Shown here piece after piece: positions 39,661-50,300 of a DNA stretch of 64,000 nucleotides (its first letter is position 1; each line of letters starts with the position of its first letter). Where the stretch lies: positions 91,571,055-91,635,054 of the forward strand of contig OZ007567.1 in the NCBI GenBank assembly GCA_963931925.1, in the 5' to 3' direction. The notes under the pieces are model-generated. The model did not search any database. It saw nothing but the letters and a program-made list of their open reading frames with translations, and had not been told where the DNA came from. A program made the position numbers and the translations under genes. The stretch is from Onchidella celtica (lineage: Eukaryota > Mollusca > Gastropoda > Systellommatophora > Onchidiidae).

Positions 39661-41329
39661 ATATGCCAATGACAGTGAACCTTCTAAAATGAAGACCTAA
39701 ACACAAGTGGGAAGAGATGTAAGAGGTGTTTAATCACTTTGAGATGGAACTAAAATATGATAAAATCAGTTCAGGTTTTCTTTGTTAGATTCTTTCCTGA
39801 ACACTGAGATTTTACACTTATAAGTCTATCTCAGTACCTGTAGTTTTTTTTTTAAAATTATTTTCTTTCATGGGTGGTGAAAGTGGGATGGGGTTTGATT
39901 AGCAGAGAATTAGAGAGAAAGAGTGTGTGTGAGAAAGAGAAAGATGGAGATTCTGCAAAGATATGATACTAAGTTAGTTTCATGGAAAAAAAAAATAAAG
40001 CATTTTGGGAAATAAGTACATTTGTTTTTTAACCTATGGACCGATTATTTGCATGTGGCCTAAAAGCAATTTGTCTTAATCACAATTTTTCCCAGTGTGA
40101 TTCGTTGAGTTTTGGGCCCTTTTTTCTCATTGTCCCTACAAAGTACATTTGTACACTGAACTATCTGCTTGAAAGTTTTACAGAAAGGTGGTGTCACACA
40201 AAGCTTTGTTGAACACTCGAAAAGAAAAAACACATGAACTTTTGCTCACTCAACACATTCCCAAAATTGTACGGGTTTTAAGAATAGAAATAATGGACAA
40301 GTCATCTCCATCCAATGCGGTGAGCACTGCCTGCACCCAAAATAAACAATATAGATCTAAATAATGTATGCTGTAAATTTCCTAAACTTTGGAATAGGGA
40401 GTGAGGGTGTTAGATGTCCAATCTGTAGAGAGTAAAGGACGTATTCAGACGTGTCGGTATATTTTAAAATTCAGTACTCTATTAGATAACTCAGTGTCAT
40501 GCCAGATATACTGAAATAAAGTCTTACAATTCAAGCTGTCTCAGCTTGCCGTTGTTGTTGTTGTTATTGTTGTTCTTCGTCTTCTTCCTAAGATTTTATT
40601 TCAGAATGACTAATTTAATTTGCTCATTTGCAAATAACACACTGTTATTGTACGTTTAAAACAAAAAGTATTCGGATGGTGCTGGCAAAAATCAGAATAC
40701 ACTGTAGGCCTACATATGTACTTACATAAATTCTGGTTTGCTCAAAATTATAGAGTTAAAATGTTATAACTTTAAACACAACGTTTTGCATTTTCCCATT
40801 TGCAAACATGAAAACCTAAAACAAAACCCTGCCAATCCGCTAGCTGACAAGCCATTGAACGGAGAAAAAAACTCCTCGGTGTGATATACCTTAAATATGC
40901 AAAGTGTATTCTTCATTTTGTGACATCAGCTTACATGTAAAATGACATCCATTTCTCTCGGCCGTTTCCCGGCGCACAAGGGCACGGTGGCAATTTTACT
41001 GCAAGCACAGTTATACTAATGTATAATTTTATGCTAGAAGTGTGAAAAAACAAGGGGTTAAACATCAGACCATACACCGCTGGAGGAGAGTACCTACCTA
41101 TGCGGGCGATACCAAATTAATGCTGCGCAGGACGTCGAAAGTCGGTTCATTATGCACGGGCGGGTTAACACGGCATGGTCAAGCTGAACGCGCAAGCCGT
41201 ATTTTCACGCGTCGGGTCACTGACCTTTTTGAGACGTAACCGCCGTCTTATTGTTCACTGTATCTCTTCTTAATTAAAGGCATTGTGACAGGGAAACCAT
41301 TCGTGCAGGGCTTGGGAGGGCGTGGCTAG
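39661..41329. other. Intergenic sequence, nothing firm
   Basis: AT-rich, with a GTT-rich run at 40551-40575. The ORF at 41042-41239 is not recognised. Confidence 0.5.
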
Positions 41330-41610
41330 TTATCACGCTTCGCTCTCACGAAAACTACAACTGTCAGTTTGGTATCATAAGTCAAATCATTGGTTAGAGA
41401 CTGACAGACTAAGGTTTTGCTGGTTAATTCATTATCAAGCTTGATAAGGCATAGCAGCGAATGTTTTCATACCGATCAAATACAAACCGAACCATGTGGA
41501 CAGCGGTAGTGTGGTCATCGTATCGGCCAGGGTCAGTGACCCCAGATAAGATTCTCCATGAGTAAGGTCACTGACCGGACAGCGGGCTTTAAGCCGTCGC
41601 GCGCAGTGTG
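41330..41610 (-). repeat. Dispersed repeat, inverted partner of 19600-19870
   Basis: It contains the complements of that copy in reverse order, for example TTCATTATCAAGCTTGATAA, GTGTGGTCATCG and GTAAGGTCACTGACC. Confidence 0.65.
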
Positions 41611-42030
41611 AGCGTTAATTCCACATCAGCTTCAATATGATTTCAAGACTTCACACTGCATTCATTCAGTTTGTTTTCTTTTAAATCCTTTCTTATTCAT
41701 AATCTGGGACAATTTGTTTACTACGGGTGTGCTATCACCAAAAAACAACAACAACAACAACAAAGATGTCGTTGTCATTTTGCTGATCTTGAGAAGTTTA
41801 CACCAGAGAACTTCTGCTCGAAAAAAACTCACGGACTCAGCAACTAAAACGAGACAATTGTATTCGAATACTACCTGTAGCCGCCCACATAAACTTGGAA
41901 ACCAAAACTCATCTTCCTGGAATCAGAGTCGGCGTTCACCAACCTAGCCTAATACTGGGTAATAGGCCTATAAATTTATTCGACTTCGCTTGCACCGATA
42001 AAAGATAACGTAATGTAGTCATGTCTTAGG

Positions 42031-42521
42031 GGCACTAGTCGACAATTGATGTCCCGATACTCTAAGCCGCCCACGCTATGGAATCTAGAGTCTATATATT
42101 AGCCGATATTCATTTTTGTCAGTTAACTGAGTATGACTAGATCAAGATCTATTATTTGAGATATAGATTGAAATCTAGGTTAGATCTAGATAGACTTATC
42201 TATCTATCGAATGTCTTGACAACATAGCCTACAGTAGATCTCTAACTCATTTTACAAAGCGGATGGCCATTGTTTTTGTTTTGGTAGTGCTGGGTGGGGA
42301 TTCGGGTCATACCAAAGGGTAATCCCACCCCAACTTACCTAGGCTATATTAGTCGATTGTCAGATTGATATGTAATGACGTGAGGGTCTAGTCAGTTTGT
42401 ATCACCGAGGCCATAGGCCGATGTTCGTCTGGGCAGTAGTCAGATTGACATATCAGGGAAAGCCGCCGGGGTAGCTATGTATTGGCTTAGAGTATCGGGA
42501 CATCAATTGTCGACTAGTGCC
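42031..42521. mobile_element. Short element with perfect 38-base terminal inverted repeats
   Basis: Left repeat 42031-42068 starts GGCACTAGTCGACAATTGAT and ends TCTAAGCC. The right repeat 42484-42521 is its exact complement. The 491-base unit has no ORF. I could not settle the target duplication, so no superfamily is given. Confidence 0.75.
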
Positions 42522-44234
42522 TCTAGATCTAGTCAGTTAACATATATAAACCTAAAATTCTGCAAAATAAAAACAGTAATACCGATTTATTGTTTGGCTC
42601 TGGTTGACAACGGTTTTCAACGGACCAGAACACTGAACAGCTCTTTCCTTTAGCTGTAGAAAAACAGATCTGTTCAGCTGCAACCTTGTGTCATGCAGTT
42701 AGATGATACATGACATAAACCTAGATCTAGATCTAGATCTGGCTGTCTCTCTTGTCAGTTACATGTAGGCCTAACTGTTCTGGGCTACGAAACTGGAAAC
42801 TAAGAGTAAATAAAAAATCTAGATTCTAGCATGAAGTCATGAAGCCAAGAGCAGTATAGATCTATGACAATTTTCAAATTTTATCATTTTTAGAAACTGT
42901 GAAACTTCTCACACAAATTCAACAATGATGTTTAATTCAAATTATTTTTCATCATGTTTTAAATTGAGATTCCTTTAAAAATCATTTGTTGAAAAGTTTG
43001 TTGACAGAGAAACTGGCGGAAACTTTAATAGAGTCTAGATCAGGATCAAAAAAGGGGTAGGCTATGCCAAGATCAGACATGGGGCATGTTTCAACGCAAA
43101 GCGCCAACTGTTTTTATAGACCCATCCAGTGCTTGATTTCGTCACCTTTGTCCGACACTCAATGCTTAGTCAATGGTGACACGGTTGATCTCCTTTTCAA
43201 TTAAAAAAAAACAAAAACATTATTTTTGTCTCCCTTGCAAGAGTTCACAAAAATTTGACGTCGGATGAAGTTTGATGACCAAAAAAAGTAAAATGAGATG
43301 CTTGTATTATTTGTACCCCTCAAAAAAAAATTGAGCGTTATGTACACCCCCTTGTCTTGGAAACTAAGAATTTTTACTGTTGTGTCTCAATAAATCGTCA
43401 TTTTATGGGTGGTCAAATTTGGACTATCGTGCAATTTGTGAAAGGTAGCAAATTGGAGGTGTTTTTTCACTTTTGAAAATGCCATAACTTTCAAAGCTTT
43501 TAAGCCAGAATAATAAATTTGGTACCAAAATTCTTGGAAAAGCAAGCTCCATCAGATTTGACAATAACTAGTGAGATATGATAGAAAGTAGAAATCAGTT
43601 TGGACTACCCACTATATGATATGAACAATACAATACCACTTGTTTTGTTGCTTTTAAAAAAAAAAAATTTACCACAAGTTGGGTTAACTGCATTCAGTTT
43701 TTGGGTTTATTAGTTTTAATTGAGTACAAAGGAGAACAGTTAATGATTTTGTGGATGAATTATATAATAATGTGTAATTTTGTTGTCACACAATATTTAT
43801 TCTCAGAATCCAGGACGTTGCAAATGAATGTATGTCATTGGAAATGTTGGTGTGAATCATTCCCTATGGGGATGAGCATTACGAATACTTTAACAATGAG
43901 TTTTTTATGATGAAATAAATTCATTGAAACTATGCCATGTTTAGATTAGTTTATACAATATTAATAACTTTCTTGCTGAAAAATCAGGTGAGATGATTTT
44001 TTTTGCTGTTTTACGGAAGAAAATTTACCTACTTGTGATTTGTTATGTCATAAAGACAGTACAAATGATGCAAATTCAGATCACCGCATTTGTCTTGCAC
44101 TCTTTTGCCTCCACTTACTTTGAACAGTGTTATTGTTAACAACATCTGCTTACATACATGTAAAATCATAACAGATGAATGAACCAGAGGATAACTTTTG
44201 TCTTAAATATTTGTTTTTCTTTTCCTTCTTTCAG
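42522..44234. other. Upstream region of gene C
   Basis: It includes AGATCT repeats (42720-42740) and several A runs. Gene C's ATG sits seven bases into an exon, so a non-coding first exon and promoter probably lie here; neither was located. Confidence 0.45.
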
Positions 44235-44386
44235 TCCCAAAATGGCAAGCCCTGTTGTGGAACTGAAAGGACATGTGCATATTGCCCCATGCGGGCGAGA
44301 CAGGTGTCAGAGGAAGATCAAAGAACTGTCAGAGGCTCTGGAAAAGAAAGGAGTAATCTGTATTACTGAAAATGATTATGGATTAG
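44235..44386 (+). CDS. Gene C first coding exon, TIR-like N-terminus, GC donor
   Basis: It follows TTCTTTCAG; the ATG at 44242 starts MASPVVELKGHVHIAPCGRD then RCQRKIKELSEALEKKGVIC. HVHIAP may be the first beta strand and KIKELSEALEKKG the first helix of a TIR fold. The exon ends TTAG with intron start GCAAGT (44387), the consensus of rare GC-AG introns. A GT alternative with the correct phase was not found. Confidence 0.75.
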
Positions 44387-47300
44387 GCAAGTTTACACAG
44401 TCACATATTTATTTAAGCCATGCAAAGCCTGTTCACATCTGAACAATTTTTCTAAGCATATGAAGGAATGGGATGAGTTTTTCTGGTGAAATCGCCCCTA
44501 TTTTCATGTAGATTGATAAAAGGTATATTTTTTTTTAAACCGGATGCATCATAGGTGCAGTATCTAAAGTGGAATTCCTTAGTTCAGCTGAATACCTATC
44601 GCATAACCTGAACTCCATCTGTGAAAGATGATTATTCTGTTTCAGTTCAATGAGAACTTAGTAAAGAGAAATGAAACTGCATGAGAATGTTTTTTTATAC
44701 TGTAGCCAAATTGTCATTTGATAAAGGGACTCTTATGTAGCCGTGTGCGTATGAAGTGAAACCATAACTCTCATGATGACACTGGTCAAAATGTGTTTGA
44801 TGAACCAAAAGAAAATAAATGAAATTTTGAGATTTAACTTTCTCTCCATTTTATTAATACAAATTGAGGTTCCAAAAATTGTTTTTGAGAGCATTGTTCA
44901 AATTTGTTGGCATCCGCCCAAAGATGAAAACAAAAATTGAAATAGATATTAAGAATTCTTCATTTTCTTTTTATTTGTTTTTCTCATTTAGGTGGAAGTT
45001 TTGCTAATCGGTTTTGCCAAGCATTTGAAGGATGTCAATTTACTGTTATTCATAAATGTCGCCGACTGTGGAAGAAGGTAAAGGAGTGTGAAATGAAACA
45101 GGAAACAGCAAAGTTTTCTGAAAATTTCTAATTATATTGTTTGAATGAGTGGAAGGATGTTTAGAATATTATGATATTCTTATATATATTTATTTATATA
45201 TATATATGTCACAGTGGGAATTCAAATCCAGGGGAATTTTGAATTCCACTAGTGGAGATTAGAATTCCAATCTGTCCTAGGGTAAATTAGAATTCTCATT
45301 TGCACTGAATAAATCCAAGTGGAGGATGGAATTCTAATCTCTCCTAGGGCAGATTGGAATCCAAATTCTAGTTGAGATTGGAATCATGGTTTTCAATCAC
45401 CAACCAGTATTTTGTTTTATAAAAATTACATTTATTTAATTATAGGATCATACCTTACCAATTATTATATGTGAAACGCAGAGAAACAGTTTTGAACATG
45501 GGCGACAATCTTTAAAAAAATGGTAATAAACCACTTAGGAAAAAACTACTACAAGCATCTGGTGCATTGAGAAAAAAACGTGTATTTTAAAAAATGTTAA
45601 TAAAACATTAACTCTAGAATTAACTATTATTTTTAAAATGTTAATGAACCACTAACTTGAGAAAAACTATTGTTTGTTTGTGATACTTTAATGTCAATTA
45701 TTTATTTAAAAATGTTAATAAACCTCTAACTTTAGAAAAAACTATTATTTTAAAAAATGTTAATAAACTACCAACTTTAGAAAAACTATTGTTTGTTTAT
45801 GATACTTAAATGTTAATTATTTGTGCAAGAACTACTGCCTGGGTGGCACTTTGTTCTACATGCAATTCCTGCTTTGCGGCAACAACATCGTTTCATATTG
45901 CATGAGCTCTTGCATTTGCACACGGTTTTTCTCGATGCACCAGATGCTTGCCAGCCTGTTGCTTGACGTGAAGCTTAAATGAAAGTTACTTCACATAGGT
46001 CCTTCACTGCTCCTTCACTGCTAAGTCGTTTAATTCAGGGAATTCCACGGATTTCATATCAACTAAGTCCACATATGTAAATCAGTTTTTAATAATTCCG
46101 GCTGTACTGTACAGTTTAAACATTTAGCAGTCTGGGTCTCGCAACTTCTTCTTCATTACTTTGCATGGCAGAAGACGTGCGTCAGTGTTTGTTCTATCGG
46201 CCTGATGGATTTTTACCGCAGCAGTGTCACCAACAGAGTCATGATACTTGGAACACCCCAAGCCACACGAGGAAACGCACAAATGCTGAAAACTCACTTA
46301 CTCACCGCTCCTAACACTTACATGGTTCTATGTATCCATGATTCTAATCTGAACTAGAATTTGGATTCCAATCTGCCCTAGGAGAGATTAGAATTCTATT
46401 CTCCACTTGGATTTATTCAGTGCAAATGAGAATTCTAATTTTCCCTAGGACAGATTGGAATTCTAATCTCCACTAGTGGAATTCAAAATTCCCCTGGATT
46501 CTAATTCCCACTGTGACATATATTATAATATATCTGTAATATATATACACTTTCTGACCTTCAACCAGAGCTTTAAGCACAACAGTGCACCAGTTTGAAT
46601 TGCTTCATTTTAAAACATAATGCGGTCAGGTTGAAGATAATACATTATGGTGGCAATGTAGTTGACAACATCCTCTAGAGCAAATATTTGTCTGTAGAGT
46701 TTGCTCTTTCTATGTGGTCTCTGCTTACATCCTTAGTAATGGATGTGTCAGTTTGTGACATGAATCTAAGTCCAACACCTAAGATTTCTAGGATTTTGGG
46801 GTAGTCAGATATCATTTCCTGGTCATTTGCCTAATCATTTCATCATGTATTGTTAGTTTTGATTATTTTCACCTTGAGACCTATCGTAATGTTTTCATTT
46901 TATTTGTTTCTTTGCCAGATGTAACTTTTTACATACTTCTATTTTCTTAAATTGGTAATCTTTGTTGTATGATGAAGGTTTTCATTGAACAGTTATCTTG
47001 TTATCTTTGTGGTTCATTTCTAGACTATATGTTGTTGTTTTTTTATTATTAACAATAAAACATCAAAGGCAGTTTCCAGAGTTCTTTGCCTATTTTCTCT
47101 TTTTGCAAACATTTTGAACATTGATAATTAAGTGGTCCTTCTCATAAAAGAAACTCATGGGAGTGAAGGCACTAATTTCACGCTGCATGCCCGAACTGAA
47201 TACAGGTATCTCCAGCAGGTGCACAACATTACAAAAGTTTGGATTAAAAAAATAAATAATTTGGAAACTATAAAATACAGTTCTAAATATGTAAAGCACT

Positions 47301-50300
47301 ATGAATATCCTACTGAAAATTTGCCATGGGCATTTGCAGTTTGCATCATGTGTGTTCTTCTTTTGCATGAAATCTGTTTGTGTATTATAATTTCATGTGA
47401 TTGTAAATTTCACATTCTTTTTTCTGCTTCAGATCTCCAGCTTTGAGGATACTCTATTAAAAGAACATGAGAAAGTTATTGCTGTCATTTTGAATGATGA
47501 GATGAAAATCAAACAGGATGAGAGAGAAGCTGGCAAGAGTAGCAGTTTCTACAAGTTTTTTAACCATACCTTTCACACACGTAATGCTGTGGATGAAAAA
47601 TCTTTCAAGACATTAGTTGAAAGATTGCAGTCAGAGTGTGGAGTGAGTGGTTTAGACACCACCGGTGCCAGAGATGGAAAAAGTCACACACAAGATACCT
47701 CCACACCCACATCAATCAGTGACAATACTGAGCTGAAACAGGTGAACTTGTTTTTCTCCTTAGAACCAGTCAGTTGAATGGGACTGTAATTTCCTTGAAC
47801 ATTTTTTGCATAAATTTTCAAGTTCTTGCAGAGAAATAACAATACAAACAAATACCATGCAGTAGCACTGAGAAAATTTTCACATAACCTGGTAGAATAG
47901 AATTTACTTATTATTTTGTTGCTTTCAAAAGTATGTTTATTTTCTCTGTCTGTATGACTAAACGTTATTTATAGATTGGCTTTTGTGCTGCCTAAGCAGC
48001 TGTATCCATTTTATCCTTAGCAATACAGCCCCAATGAAACAGATGATGCTAGTGAGACAGTAGAGAAGAAGAGTTTTGTGGAATATCAAAACATGTTAAT
48101 GCACTCAGGCCGCCCTACCCTGTACATTAACAAAAGCTGTCTGCAATTTACCCAAGACCAAGTTCTCAATAAATGTAAGTCAGTGTAAACGCCACAAATA
48201 AGTTTGTATTTAATGGTGCCAATGCTTTGTTCTTAAATACTGGGAAGTGTGGTTAGGCTTAAAGCAGGATGGCAGTATGGAGTAAGAAAAAAAAAAAAGG
48301 ACATACAGTGGAACTTGGTCATGGCAAGAAGTCATGTTCCATCAAAAATGTCTGGTTATACCGGAGGTCTTGCTATTCCAGGAAAGTGCACAAAAAGCAA
48401 GGCAAGGGATTAAAATACCCCACTGTTTTTATATGGCTACCTCCCTTGTTAGCATGTCCTGTACATCATTGTGCATGCGATATCAAATTGAGGGCAGATC
48501 TCGGCCTTCATATCAATCAATTTTTTTTTGTGTGTTAATGGTAGCCATGTTTGAAACAAATTACGAGACTGTCAGATGCAAAAGTTAGAAACAGAAGAGT
48601 AATTTGTGATATGAATAAATTGAAAGCGGAGAGTCTGAAGTCTGTTTTAGCCAATTATCTTGGCTTTATTCAACATTCAACTGTAGTAGGATCAGAAGCA
48701 TGATCCAGTTATAATCCTTCTACCGAGCAATGGCGCCAGGAAGGACGAAATCGTTTATTGCAACGTCTGTGACGTCATCTCCGCACAGTGGTATTCATTA
48801 GTGGTGCGTTATTGTTCAACACAAGCAGATAGCAGATAGTTAGACAAACAGATAAAACAAACAGTACATGACGAGCGATTAAAGTAACACAAAGCACATA
48901 AACATAGCAACATCACGACATTCTTCCCCCCTCAGGTAATTGGGGACATCATTAAACACGTTTTCAAAATTACAATGACCCCCAATTAATACTAGCGAAC
49001 AAAAATGCAATGAAATGTTATTGTCACAAATTGCATCAAGTATGCATAGAAAAAGTCCTGGTGATCGTAGAGTTCAAGCTTCTCTGTTCCGTAAGTTATA
49101 AACCCTGGTCCGAACAAAAGGACAGCGTTTTGGACTAGGTCTACTTTCATCAGGTGCTTCCGGTTGAATCTCAGAGTTTTCTTCTCTGAGAGAAGTCGTA
49201 GGGTTACTACCTGGGGTGTTCAGAGAGTCTGTTAGATTCAAGCTACGATTTTGCGTACCGGTCTGCATAACAGCTGGTTCAGGAACAAGCATTATCTGAT
49301 TTGTCTGGTCATTCACATTTAAGTCATTATTTGTCGGCGAAGGAGCCGCTTCATTCGGAACAGTAAGCGATGTAGTCATGTCTCCAGGTGGCGCAGAGCC
49401 ACTGTTGTCTCCCTCCCATCACGAAGTCTGACTTGAGCATACAGAGGATTGCAATCCAACAGTTCAACCTCATCTACCAAGGGGTCATACTTCGAAGTCC
49501 TCACGTTTCTTCTCATGAGCACAGTACCGGGAGTTGTTAACCAACTTGGAAGAGTTATACCAGTTGTGGATTTCCTGTTATAGCGAAATATTCTCTCGTG
49601 CGGAGTTTCGTTTGTGGCGGTACATAGAAGAGATCTTAGGGAATGAAGTGAATCTGTGAGAACGAGCTCCCACTGATGGGTCTCTAGGCCACGAGACCTC
49701 AGCGCAAGCGTTATTGTCTTCCAGAGCGTGCCGTTCAATCTTTCCACTTGCCCATTAGCTCTAGGGTTGTACGGAGTAGTCCGACTAGTAGCTATACCTT
49801 TGTTGTGAAGGAAGTCCTTGAGCTCACTAGACATGAAGTTAGCGCCCCTATCAGAGTGCACATAGGATGGCATTCCAAACAGAGAGAAGAGTTGACAAAA
49901 GCATTTGATTATAGTTGAGGCGTTCATATCAGCACATGGAAAAGCAAAGGGGAAGCGGGAGTACTCATCAATCATTGTCAGAAGGTACTTGTTCCTCGAG
50001 GAAGAAGGCAAAGGCCCTTTAAAATCCACGCTAAGGCGTTCAAAAGGCTGAGTGGCCTTGATAAGGTTAGCATCAGTCGATTTGTAAAAGGAAGGCTTTA
50101 GTTCACAGCAGATTCTACAGTTTGCACACACTCTCTTCACTTCATCTAGTGAATAAGGGAGGTTCCTGCATTTGACGAAATGCATCATCCTCGTAACCCC
50201 AGGATGGGATAGTGTGCTGTGGAGATCTTGCAGTATTTCGGCGTTCGAGTTAGCAGTAGAACAGTACCCCCTCGAGAGAGCGTCTGCTGCATGGTTTTCT

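Noticed and set aside
49074..49379. Envelope-like gene in the second gypsy element
   Set aside because: No signal peptide, transmembrane segment or glycoprotein features; too short.
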